Shown: positions 53,474-63,122 of the stretch, piece by piece
Position numbering within the stretch: position 1 is the stretch's first letter
Layout of the letters: each line of letters begins with the position of its first letter
NCBI GenBank assembly: GCA_963210315.1
Contig: OY723302.1
Coordinates: 1,054,001-1,118,000 of the forward strand
DNA length: 64,000 nucleotides
Direction of reading: 5' to 3'
From: Rhynchopus euleeides
Taxonomy: Eukaryota > Euglenozoa > Diplonemea > Diplonemida > Diplonemidae
Notes under the pieces: generated by a model
Database searches by the model: none
The model's input: only the letters and a program-made list of their open reading frames with translations
What the model was told of the DNA's origin: nothing
Made by a program: the position numbers and the translations under genes

Positions 53474-54290
53474 TCCCATGAGTCTCAACTAGCGGGAGTC
53501 TGAGCGTAAACTAGCTGGAAAATAGACTCCCGTCTCCAGTACAGACTGCAGTCTTAGACTCCCTCTTAGACATGGTGGCTGGAGTCCACCATGTGTGCAC
53601 CTTCAAAACAGAAGAGACCTGCATGACGAGGGCATCACCACCCACCGGGCCACCCGCTAGGTCCATTTTTTCTTCTCCGCTTCTCTGCCTTCTTTGGACT
53701 ATTTGGGCTCTGTGCGGATCACGATGGGGTCACTTTCTATTTTTTTATGGCGTTTTTTCTGACTGTTTTACTGTCCCAAAGTCACAAAAAAAACCGCCAA
53801 AAATGAGACCGACCTTTTTTTTTCTCCAGAAAACCGGGAACCGGGAAACCCTGGTTTTGAAAACCGGAAAACCAGACCTATCTTATCCCCTGCCCTGACC
53901 TGATTTTTTGTGAGGGCCTGCAGAAAATCAGGTCAGCTGACCCGAAAAAACCCCCAAGCTCCACCCCTGTACCACCCCCCCCGTGTATATGTCACCCCAC
54001 AGGTGCAAAAATCGGGAGGGGGTGACATAAACACACCTTTTTTAGGTGACATAGCCACGGGGTGGTAGTTAGTGTAGGTCACACCCCTCCAGGGCCGCCT
54101 GGGGGGGGTGACATTGGATTCCAGTGCCTGCGCCTCATGCAGCGAAGGTCCCATTCCGCCGTGTTCAGTGACATGTGTCGATAGTGTTGGCAGTTCTACG
54201 GGCTCTGAGCAACAATGCTCTAAGGAAAACAAGCCACTTGGCCGAGGGGGGCCGGGAGGCAGTTGGCTGCCGACAAAAAAAAACTCTCCA

Positions 54291-54413
54291 TTGGTGCCCC
54301 TGATTTACCCCTTTTTCACTACGCACAAACTACGCAATCTGGGGGGGGGGTCTCGCTTTTTGGTCCCCCCCCAGTTTTTTTTGGTCCCCCTTTCTGTGTG
54401 GCTACTGAGACAG
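54291..54413 (+). repeat. 123-bp dispersed repeat, copy 2
   Basis: Essentially identical to 4863-4985, in element B. Confidence 0.85.
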
Positions 54414-54594
54414 GACTGGAGGCACTGCGCTGACCGAGCAAAAAATTATTGCCAGAACTCACTATACACCGTACGAAAGAACGCACGACATGTGGGGCGG
54501 GACTCCAGAAACACCTGGGCAAGGTTGCCCCATGCCCAGAAACACCTGAGAAGGAAGTGAGTTCCAGGAGCCGCGTAGAACACCCTCGAGATTG

Positions 54595-54911
54595 TGAATG
54601 ATGATACGATCACAGCCTTCAGGGCGCTGCGAGGTGCCACCCTGAAGGTGGCCCTTGACATCAAGGAGAGCGTCGGCCGAGGGGTCGACGAAAAGCTGAA
54701 GAAGGCGCTACTGGCACTGGATCCCGCGGGGTATACGGAGGTCACCGCCACACAGGCAACCTCCGCTGACAACGTCCAGGAGACGTTATCCGAGGGGATC
54801 ACAACGGCACTAGAGATCTGTGTCACGGGATCCAGGCGCCCACTCTCCCCCGACGGTCTGGGGATTGTTGTTGGGTATGGTGTCGTTTCCTGCAGCTGCA
54901 AAAAAGCGTAG
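54595..54911 (+). CDS. Small open frame in element B, unidentified
   Basis: 105 residues, starting just after an in-frame stop. The helical-looking segment TLKVALDIKESVGRGVDEKL is followed by KKALLALDPAGYTEVT. Composition is more exon-like than the surroundings. No domain was recognised. It could be element-encoded or captured host sequence; a frame break may separate it from the next one. Confidence 0.35.
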
Positions 54912-54930
54912 CAACTGTGCTTCCTTCTTC

Positions 54931-55198
54931 CTTAATGATGCGTTGACGCTTCCACCCGGAGGAGCTGAAGCAGGCACCGCTTAATGATGCGTTGATGCTT
55001 CCACCCGACGAGCTGAAGCAGGCACCGCGCCAAAGGGCACCCCCAAAGAGACCTGCAAAGACTGCGTCGAAACCCGCACCGAAGGCTGCCAGCGCTGCAG
55101 CACCTGAAGAACCTGCAGCACCTGCAGCACCTGAAGCGCCTGCACCCTCACTGACCCCGGAACAGCAAGAACTCCTTGAGTTTGGGGTCCCGGCATAG
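54931..55198 (+). pseudogene. Ala/Pro/Lys-rich tail frame with 48-bp tandem repeat
   Basis: A 48-bp unit (TTAATGATGCGTTGACGC start) is repeated at 54931-54980 and 54981-55030. A frame from 54992 then reads PPKRPAKTASKPAPKAASAA and ends with LTPEQQELLEFGVPA. The lysine/alanine/proline composition resembles histone H1-type tails, or a linker of an element-encoded protein. It may be the 3' part of the frame at 54595 after a shift. Confidence 0.3.
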
Positions 55199-55681
55199 AG
55201 ACAGAGAATGGCTGAGTAAATCAAAAAATGAGACCCCCCCCCCCCTTTTCACTACGCACAAACTACGCAATATGGGGTCGTCAGGGGCACCATCCATTGC
55301 ATTGTTTGGAATTCATGCGGATCGTGGTGGGGTCACTTTGGTGACCGAGGTACCAAGTCTGGCCCTTTAGAACACCTTCAAAAAATTTTCGAAAAACCAA
55401 AAAAAAAATAATTACATGTAAATAATAATCGTATGTAAACAATACATGTAAATAATTTTATGTAAACAATAGCTGTAGGTAAACAATAGGTGTGAGGGGG
55501 GTTTACACGATTACAAAAGAGATTCAGTGTGTGAGTAATGGGGGAGGGGGGTGGGCGATAGTTATGAAGACGGGGGGGGGGGGAGTGGGGAGGTGCGGGT
55601 GTGTGTTGTGTGTAGTTAGTCTTCCAACAAAATGGGGTTCTTTTGTCCCGTTGTCGGACAAACAAAGAACGCAACTCCAAG

Positions 55682-55788
55682 GGGGCCCTCGCTACCAAGT
55701 GTGACTGAGTGAGAAAAAGTGAGAAGTCAGCCATGTTTGGCTGAACACTGACGACTCGTGACTCACAGTGACTCGTAGCGAGGACCCG
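55682..55788 (-). mobile_element. Element D, copy 4 (in tandem unit 2)
   Basis: The same insertion as copy 1, duplicated with the tandem unit, so D entered before the duplication. Flanks CAAG / CAGG. Confidence 0.8.
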
Positions 55789-55820
55789 CAGGCCTCTGGC
55801 TAATTCGGGTCGAACGTTAA
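55786..55820 (+). repeat. Inverted flank of the telomere-like array, left
   Basis: CAGGCCTCTGGCTAATTCGG and CGAACGTTAAG; the reverse complement of a similar sequence follows the array at 57911-57948. The same sequence also lies in tandem unit 1 at 49926-49962, without an array behind it. Confidence 0.7.
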
Positions 55821-55849
55821 GTTTCTCCGTGCCGGGGGGGGGAGGGGGG

Positions 55850-57905
55850 GGGGGGGGGGGCTACCCTACCCTACCCTAGGGTTGGGGCCGCCGGGGTCCC
55901 AGATTTTTTGGTAATTTCCAGGTGTGGGTAGGGGGACCTTTTCGATTTTTTTTTTCGAGGGGTGCCCATTTTGGCGATTTGGGCCCGATTTCGAGGGTTA
56001 CGGGTGACCCTAGACCCTACCCAACCCTAGGGTTGGGGTTGGGGTTAACTCCAGACCCTACCCTGGGGTTAGGGTTAACCCTATACCCTACCCAACCCTA
56101 GGGTTAGGGTGAGGGTTAACCCTACACCCTACCCAACCCTAGGGTTAGGGTCAGGGTTAACCCTAGACCCTACCCTAGGGTTAGGGTCAGGGTTAACCCT
56201 ACACCCTACCCAACCCTAGGGTTAGGGTCAGGGTTAACCCTAGACCCAACCCTACCCTAGGGTTAGGGTTAACCCGACACCCTACCCAACCCTAGGGTTA
56301 GGGTTAGGGTTAACCCTAGACCCTACCCTAGGGTTAGGGTCAGGGTTAACCCTATACCCAACCCAACCCTACACCCAACCCTACCCTAGGGTTAGGGTTA
56401 GGGTTAACCCTAGACCCAACCCAACCCTAGGGTTAGGGTTGGGGTTAACCCTATACCCTACCCAACCCTAGGGTTAGGGTCAGGGTTAACCCTAGACCCA
56501 ACCCAACCCTAGGGTTAGGGTTAGGGTTAACCCTATACCCAACCCAACCCTAGGGTTAGGGTTAACCCAACCCGACCCTAGGGTTAGGGTTAACCCTACA
56601 CCCTACCCAACCCTAGGGTTAGGGTCAGGGTTAACCCTAGACCCAACCCAACCCTAGGGTTAGGGTCAGGGTTAACCCTAGACCCAACCCAACCCTAGGG
56701 TTAGGGTTGGGGTTAACCCTATACCCTACCCAACCCTAGGGTTAGGGTCAGGGTTAACCCTAGACCCAACCCAACCCTAGGGTTAGGGTTAGGGTTAACC
56801 CTATACCCAACCCTACCCTAGGGTTAGGGTTAGGGTTAACCCAAGACCCAACCCTACCCTAGGGTTAGGGTTAACCCTATACCCTACCCAACCCTAGGGT
56901 TAGGGTTGGGGTTAACCCTATACCCTACCCTCACCCTAGGGTTAGGGTTAACCCTATACCCAACCCAACCCTAGGCGGGTCCTCGCTACGAGTCACTGTG
57001 AGTCACGAGTCGTCAGTGTTCAGCCAAACATGGCTGACTTCTCACTTTTTCTCACTCAGTCACACTTGGTAGCGAGGGCCCCCTAGGGTTAGGGTTAACC
57101 CAAGACCCAACCCTACCCTAGGGTTAGGGTTAGGGTTAACCCTATACACAACCCAACCCTAGGGTTAGGGTTAACCCTATACCCTACCCAACCCGAGGGT
57201 TAGGGTTGGGGGTTAACCCAAGACCCTGCCCGACACTAGGGTTAGGGTTCACCCTAGACCCAACCCTACCCTAGGGTTCGGGTTTGGGTCAGGGTGAACC
57301 CTAGACCCGACCCAACCCTCGGATCAGGGTTGGGGTTAACCCTATACCCTACCCTAACCCTAGGGTAGGGTCTAGGGTCAACCCTGACCCTAACCCTAGG
57401 GTTGGGTCAAGGGTTAACCCTAACCCTAGGGTTGGGTAGGGTCTAGGGTTAACCCTGACCCTAACCCTAGGGTTGGGTCAAGGGTTAACCCTAACCCTAA
57501 CCCTAGGGTTAGGGTAGGGTCTAGGGTTAACCCTGACCCTAACCCTAGGGTTAGGGTAGGGTCTAGGGTCAACCCTAACCCTATCCCTAGGGTTGGGTCA
57601 AGGGTTAACCCTAACCCTAACCCTAGGGTTGGGTAGGGTCTGGGGTCAACCCTGACCCTAACCCTTGGGTTGGGTTGGGTCTAGGATCAACCCTGGCCCT
57701 GACCCCTGGGTTGGGTAGGGTCGTGTTGGGTCGGGTTATGGGTACCCAACCCTCACCCTAGGGTAGGGTTGGGTCGGGTTGTGGGTACCCCCGACGTGCT
57801 GTAGGGTAGGGTAGGGTAGGGTAGGGTAGGGTAGGGTAGGGTAGGGTAGGGTAGGGTAGGGTAGGGTAGGGTAGGGTAGGGTAGGGCCCCCCCCCCCCCC
57901 CCTCC
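55850..57905. repeat. Interstitial telomere-like array, ~2 kb
   Basis: Degenerate tandem units of about 40 bp contain CCCTAGGGTTAGGG and GGGTTAACCCTA, so TTAGGG and CCCTAA runs alternate and each unit is itself palindromic (CCCTAGGG, GGTTAACC). Variants TCAGGG and ACCCAACCC are common. From about 57350 the order of words inverts. The last part (57795-57886) is a pure GGGTA/TAGGG 5-mer array, followed by a C run. This is not an ordinary chromosome end, because genes follow. Confidence 0.92.
56975..57082 (+). mobile_element. Element D, copy 5, inside the telomere-like array
   Basis: 108 bp, flanked by CTAG (56971-56974, 57083-57086). With the CATG-flanked copies it shows a preference for a palindromic CNNG target. 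Confidence 0.88.
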
Positions 57906-57910
57906 GGCCC

Positions 57911-57948
57911 AACGTTAAGTCCGGCCCCAGAATTAGCCAGAGGCCTGG
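57911..57948 (-). repeat. Inverted flank of the telomere-like array, right
   Basis: AACGTTAAGTCCGGCCCCAG then AATTAGCCAGAGGCCT, partly the reverse complement of 55786-55820 with substitutions. The array is thus bounded by an inverted repeat. Confidence 0.6.
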
Positions 57949-58664
57949 AGGACCCCCCAAGTCTTTTTTTTTTTGAAAAAAAATACTCAGCTCACACCTG
58001 TGCGAGCAGATGCCTATTTCCCACAGCTCCGGGTGGTTGTCGCTGGGAGGTAAAGGATGAAACATGCGTTGCATTCCACAGTGCCAAATGAGCCACACTG
58101 AAACGGAAGATAACCAGGACTGTACAGCCAACTCTGCGGTGCGGTGGTGGGCCGTACCAACAGTTCGCATGTCCTCCAGTTCGCATGATGACTGTGTGTG
58201 TGTGCTCTGTTTGTGACCAAGGCCACGCAGGGTGCTCCCCGATGCGTTCGACACTCTCTCATCTGAAACAAACCAGAAAGTATACACAGCAGAATTTGCT
58301 TTGCCAAAACAAAATCAACCCCTAGCCTTCACGCCGACACACACACACCACACACACACGCCCAGCCACCCCTCCCCCCTCTGGGAGAGACGGGTGTCAA
58401 GGAAGGAACGACCCTGGCAGAGAGCTTTAGAGAGCTTCTATAGTAATGGACAGCAAGAGAGAGAGGCTGCAGGCCAGCCCAGGCAACTCACTCCCACCCC
58501 CACCCCCACCCCTGTCCCACCTCCTCTCTCTCTCTTTGAGTCAGAGAGATGCTAACACCTCCACTTCCCACCCACCAACACACCCTTTCCAGGCATTCCC
58601 CCCTGCCCCCCCACCCCATCCCGTCCACTGGGAACTCCCTAATAAGGAGGGGGGGGCGTGCGCC
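57949..58664. other. 5' flank of the CAP-domain gene
   Basis: No exon-like frame until the next gene. CA repeats (58335-58360) and C/CT tracts (58495-58535) precede the acceptor. Confidence 0.5.
58591..58592 (+). promoter_or_regulatory. Candidate spliced-leader acceptor AG
   Basis: CACCCTTTCCAG ends 73 bp before ATG 58665. It would remove the earlier in-frame Met at 58446. Confidence 0.45.
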
Positions 58665-60272
58665 ATGCCATCTCCACCCCCACCCCCACCGCCCTGCAAC
58701 CCCCGCGGGTTTGCCGAAGCCGCCGTTGCTGCGCACAATGAGATGCGGCACGCCCACGGCAGTGCTGGCCTCCGCCTCTGCGAGTCGCTCTGCGATGAGG
58801 CGGATATGCTGAGCGCCGCTGCCGTCGCCGCACACTGCGCCTCCGACGCGCCGCCGCCACCGCCCCCGCAGGCTGTGTCGAAGTTCAGCATCTGGGTGGA
58901 CAGCCTCCCGGAATACACTACAGAACAGGGGGGGGTCGCGCCGGAGGCTATTGCGGTCCGCGCCACAAACAGCTGGTATGCTGGCATCGATGCGTACATC
59001 GCGCACGGGGGTGGCCTCACTGGGATGGCTAACGGCGGAGCCGACTTCACCCGACTCGTCTGGAAGTCGACCTCTGCGATGGGGATCTCCCTCCGGAGGG
59101 CCCCCGTCTCCCACCCAGGGTCGGAGCTCCCCGGGCAGGGCCACGCAGTCACCCACATGGCAGTCGCCGTCGCGGTCTACTCCGACGGATGCAACGCCCC
59201 ACGCGAAGGCCTCATCCGCGCCAACGTCACACCTGGCCCCGACACCACCACCACCACCCCCCACCCACCCCCACCCCTCCCCCGCGGGATGGGGACCGCC
59301 TCACCGCTGCCGCACCCTGTTGGAGGCAGCTTGCAGGGCCCTGCCATTCCTCACCATTTTGTGAGGGGGGATGCATACTGGTCCCCCACAGTCTCCCCCC
59401 TGAGGGAGCGTGTGCCTGGGAGGGGCAGCCCTGCTGCGGGGAACCCCTCCCCCCCTGGGGTGTGCCGGGCGTGCGGCGGACGCCCGGAGGGGGTTGGGGG
59501 TGCCGCGTCGCCTTCTGCGGCGGAGGCGGAGGGGCGGGTGGAGCAGCTTGAGGTGCAGCTGCGGTTTGCGAGGGCCAAGGGGGAGGCGGCGCAGGCGGCG
59601 TTAGACAAGGCGGTGGAGAGCGAGAAGCGGGCCAGCCGGAGGGTGGTCGACCTCCTCGCGGAGAACGGGCAGCTGAGCGGGGAGCTGGACAGGCTCCGCT
59701 CCCGCATATCCGGCGGGGCCTACTCGCAGCTCCCGCTGTGCGAGCCCCCACCCTCCCGCGGAGGCACTGCGGGCACCCCCTCTGGCATGCCGGCACCCCT
59801 CCAGCAGCAGCAGCAGCAGCAGCAGCACCAACGTCACCCTCCCTCCATCTCCTCGGCGTCCGATGCTGTGTCTGTAGAGCAGATCCCCCTCCTCCTCGGG
59901 GAACGGGGTGGACTCTTTGCGGCAACCCCTTCGCCGCGGCGGCGATCCCGCTCGAGGGAGCGTGGTGGTGGAGGTGGAGGTGTGTCACACAGCCCTCCTG
60001 CGCGGGAGGGGGGTGGTGGTGGTGGTGGTGGTGGCGTATCGCCGCGGTCCCCCCACCCCACCACGCCGTATCCCCCGTGCACCGTGTCGCGGGCCAGGGA
60101 GGAGCACGAGCTGAGGTACGCCCTGCAGCTCCTGGAAGAGCTGGCGGTGCCGAGCCCCTCCGCTGCTGCCGCAGGGGGGGATGACCGCCGCAGCAGGCGG
60201 AGGCACCGGAAGAGCCGCAGCAGGAGCGGGGATGCAGGGGCTGCGAGGGGCTGGGGGGAGTGCTCCCCGTAG
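58665..60272 (+). CDS. CAP-domain (SCP/PR-1) protein with coiled-coil tail
   Basis: About 535 residues, one exon. After a Pro-rich leader, residues 15-185 form a CAP fold: AHNEMRHAHG at 23-32, a helix rich in Ala with Cys, NSWYAGIDAY at 102-111, and GADFTRLVWKSTSAMGISL from about 125. The layout recalls the intracellular GAPR-1 type. The His in the usual GHFT motif is Asp here (ADFT), so the classical His/Glu cavity may be incomplete. There is no signal peptide. A disordered Pro/Gly linker, a coiled coil (about 285-345, VEQLEVQLRFARAKGEAAQA) and a Gln/Gly/Ser/Arg-rich tail follow. Function in protists is unknown. Confidence 0.82.
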   Translation: MPSPPPPPPPCNPRGFAEAAVAAHNEMRHAHGSAGLRLCESLCDEADMLSAAAVAAHCASDAPPPPPPQAVSKFSIWVDSLPEYTTEQGGVAPEAIAVRATNSWYAGIDAYIAHGGGLTGMANGGADFTRLVWKSTSAMGISLRRAPVSHPGSELPGQGHAVTHMAVAVAVYSDGCNAPREGLIRANVTPGPDTTTTTPHPPPPLPRGMGTASPLPHPVGGSLQGPAIPHHFVRGDAYWSPTVSPLRERVPGRGSPAAGNPSPPGVCRACGGRPEGVGGAASPSAAEAEGRVEQLEVQLRFARAKGEAAQAALDKAVESEKRASRRVVDLLAENGQLSGELDRLRSRISGGAYSQLPLCEPPPSRGGTAGTPSGMPAPLQQQQQQQQHQRHPPSISSASDAVSVEQIPLLLGERGGLFAATPSPRRRSRSRERGGGGGGVSHSPPAREGGGGGGGGGVSPRSPHPTTPYPPCTVSRAREEHELRYALQLLEELAVPSPSAAAAGGDDRRSRRRHRKSRSRSGDAGAARGWGECSP

Positions 60273-61365
60273 TGGGTGGGGTGTGTGTGTGTGTCACGCA
60301 CTCCGCGCTAAATCCCCCCCTGCTCTTGAGGGTGTTGGGGGAGGGCCTTCCACTCTCGACAGCTAGACCAACTACCCATCTCCCCCCCCCCCCTGTTCTT
60401 GTCTCTTGGGGATCACTACACGCGGAGGCTGGGGGTTTCCCCACACCCCACCCCCACCTCACGCAAACAAACCACTGACAAAAGGGCAAAACGAGGTTTC
60501 TCTGTCTGCCCCCCCCCCCCTCTCTCTCTCTCTTCGTCCGCTTTAAAGTGTGAATGGAGGCCTTCGCTCTGTGTCACACTGTGTGTCAAACTGTGTCACT
60601 TTGCAGCCAGGTGTTGTGAAGCGGTTCGCCATTCCTCACTTCTCTGCATTTCTGAGCCAAAGGCCCCCCAAAATACTCCCGGAACGAGAATGCTCGCATC
60701 CGCAACACACACGCAACTCTCGCCCCCCCCCCCCCTATCCCAAGTGAACGGGGAGGTCAGTTCTGTACCTTGCTCTGATCTCTCCGCTTCACTCCACCCT
60801 ACCACACCCGCTCTCCATTGCATCTCTTTGCACCTCTGCTGTATATAAGCTATATGAACCGGGGAGGTGGAGGGGGGAGGGGTACACATCCCCTCCTCTG
60901 CCCTGCCCCCCTGCACTGCAGGATGTGTTCTCCCGACCCCATCCCCGCCCAACCTGCATACCGAATTGCAGGGATCTCGGGCTCTCGTTGTGTGCCTTAC
61001 TTTTCTGTACTTTACGACTACCTGTATCGAAGGATTCCCCCCCCTGCCCCCAACCGAGTCGATCTGTGTCTCTTCCATCAGCAGAGTCCACACAGGCTGT
61101 TGGTGGCCTGTTGAGTGGGCACCGGTGCCCAAGCATGATGTGTTGAGGGTATTTCACGAGCGAGGCGCACGAGCGCTGCCTCCCCTGTCCCCTGCCTCGC
61201 CCCCCTTGAAAGACGGCTGTTGGTGTGTTGGGGCACAAGAGAGGAGGCGGTGTTGTGCGCCCCCCCTGCCAAAAGAAACAGGCAGTTTCTTGTTGTCTCG
61301 TGCGAATATCATCCCTCCTTCCACGCCCTGCACCCTGCGACAGGACTGCCCCCCTGCCCTCTGCA
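60273..61365. other. Intergenic stretch
   Basis: No exon-like frame; TGTGTCA-type repeat at 60562-60600, C tracts (60380-60392, 60510-60525, 60724-60735) and acceptor-like tracts near 61320-61355. Confidence 0.5.
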
Positions 61366-62842
61366 ATGATTGCGTCGCTCGCCATTGCGGCCTTCGTGGC
61401 TGCAGCATGCCCTGTGGAGCTCACCGACCAGTGCCTCGTTCAGATCATCCTCGACCCCCTTTACGCGACCCACGGGATTGCGGTGTCGGCTGACAGCACC
61501 ACGGTTGCCGTGGCCCGCGCAGACCCCACCAACACGACCGGGATCTACTACCGTATACGTAAATATTTTGGAACGTAAATATTATGGAACGTAAATATTT
61601 TGGAACGCTGGTGGGTTGGCGTTCCAGATTTTTTTCGTTCCATAATATTTACAGGGCTTTCTGCGACTCGGGGACTTGGACCAGGTGATCGGACGGCATA
61701 CAGAGTCCCTGACGGGACCTACTCGTGCACTTTTCGCGCGATTCCTGACGCAAGCCGTCCTCACCACCGAGTCCCCAACTGGCCCTGTAAATATTTTGGA
61801 ACGTAAATATTATGGAACGGACCGGCCAAAAATGGGCCCGTTCCATAATATTTACGTTCCATAATATTTACGTATACGGTATGTGAAGAACGGGATGAAG
61901 AAGTACATGCTGGACCTGGGCCATTCCGCCTTCTCTGTGGACTTCTCCAAGGCAAAGGACACCTACCTGGTCGGGCTTTCGAACTACAACGTCAGCCAGA
62001 TCGACTGGCACGGCGAGCTGATCTACAGCGACACGACTGCTGGGTACTACCCGTTCGACTGCCGGTACTCCCCCAACGATGTGACCTTCTCCTGCGCCAG
62101 CGAAGGCCTCCAGGTGTGGAACGCCACCCAGGGGGATATGATCGTGTCGAAGCCGGGCGACCGGTCGTACGCTCTGGCCTACTCGCCGGACAGCCAGCGT
62201 GTCGCAATCGGCAGCCAGTACCTCGTGGAGTACAACGTGGCGGACGGCTCCCTGTTCCGCAACTACACTGACGCCCCTGGCACCACGCGCGCCATTGCCT
62301 TCTCGCCGGACGGGAAGTTGGTCGTGGCGGCGGTGGACAAGGTTGTGGTGGTGTACGACCACGAGTCGGGCGACATGAAGGAGCACCTGGTTGGGCACAC
62401 CGACAGCGTCACCACGGTTGCCTACTCCCCTGACGGCCTGCTCCTCGCGAGCGGGAGCCTCGACGGTACCATCCGCATCTGGGATGCGGCTTCTTGGCAG
62501 ACGCGCCTGGTGCTCGACGTGCAGGATGCGGTGACCGACCTGGAGTACACCCCGGATGGCCAGTACCTCGTGTCCTCCTGCACGTTTGTGCACATCTGGA
62601 ACGCAACGATTCCGAGCAGCACCCCGACCCCGCCGTCGGGAGGGGGCAGCAGCAGCAGCAGCGCAGGGGTTGTGGTGGGTGTGCTTATCGCCGTGATCGT
62701 CGTGCTCGCTGCGGTGCTGTACTACGTGAGGAGGAGGGGGACCAACCTGTGGGGCGGCAACACCCACGAGCAGATCCCCACAAGCAGCAGTGCTGTTGGC
62801 GCTGTGGGCGAGTCGGAGGACCAGAACGTCAACGCCTTCTAG
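61366..62842 (+). CDS. WD40-repeat single-pass membrane protein, split by a MITE
   Basis: Coding parts 61366-61550 and 61882-62842; joined, about 381 residues. Residues 1-15 (MIASLAIAAFVAAAC) are a signal peptide or anchor. WD40-type repeats follow: HGIAVSADSTTVAVAR, FSVDFSKAKDTYLVG, YALAYSPDSQRVAIG, AIAFSPDGKLVVAA, TTVAYSPDGLLLASGSLDGT and IRIWDAASW. A Ser/Gly-rich linker leads to a transmembrane helix (GVVVGVLIAVIVVLAAVLYY, about 325-344), RRRG and a short cytoplasmic tail. An extracellular or lumenal beta-propeller on a single helix is therefore likely. The MITE lies between codons for GIYY and VKNG. As it stands the frame ends at a TAA 16 bases inside the element. Confidence 0.85.
61551..61879. 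mobile_element. MITE C, copy 2, inserted in the WD40 coding sequence
   Basis: 329 bp with ends CCGTATACGTAAATATTTT and inverse, flanked by TA (61549-61550, 61880-61881). It has the same subterminal GTAAATATT/GGAACG hairpins and core as 50868-51212, but inverted. The element contains stops in the host frame. Removal of element plus one TA leaves TAC TAT GTG AAG, in frame. Confidence 0.93.
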
Positions 62843-63122
62843 GTGCAGTCGGCATGCCGCGACCCATCTTAGAGCTGGGTTGAGAAGACATCCGCTGGAA
62901 CAGCCAATATGAAGGTAGAAGTACACAGGGGGTCTGGCCCTATCTGTGCCCAAACCTGTGTCAGTGTTTACTGCCTACCGCGCTCACCTTTATGCAGTTC
63001 TGAGCAAATCATCGTGTCCATTCGGAAGGGTTGAACCAGAAATATATAGCCTAGCATCAGTCAAATGCAAAGGCCCTGCTGACGCTCTTTGTGTGCGTGC
63101 ATGTGTGGATGTGTGTGCATGA
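62843..63122. other. 3' flank of the WD40 gene
   Basis: Nothing recognised. Confidence 0.5.

Larger units (their letters stand above)
52550..55503. mobile_element. Element B, long copy (2954 bp), TA site
   Basis: It starts AACGGGGGTCACAGCTATTG and ends CAATAGGTGTGAGGGGGGTT, with TA at 52548-52549 and 55504-55505. Tandem unit 1 shows the empty site. The subterminal AT-rich words match the short copy. The interior includes a GC hairpin repeat, hairpins, repeat copy 4863-4985 and two open frames (54595-54911, 54992-55198). It may be the longer relative from which the short copy derives. Confidence 0.85.
49963..55827 (+). pseudogene. Tandem unit copy 2: DENND6 3' fragment, split by two insertions
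   Basis: 49963-50719, 52523-52549 and 55506-55827 join to recreate unit 1. The pseudo-exon (49964-50034, to the TAG) is the last 24 codons or so of DENND6, without a promoter or start. Element A entered at AC (50718) and element B at TA (52548). Copy 1 supplies both empty sites (GTCGCTACAAACAGC and ATTCTACACG). Confidence 0.9.

Noticed and set aside
55850-57905. A true chromosome end
   Set aside because: Repeat words run in both directions and coding genes continue on the far side, so it is interstitial unless the assembly is chimeric.
61551-61879. An ordinary GT-AG intron in the WD40 gene
   Set aside because: GT-AG pairs near the element edges that I tried do not rejoin the frame, while exact removal between TA repeats does.
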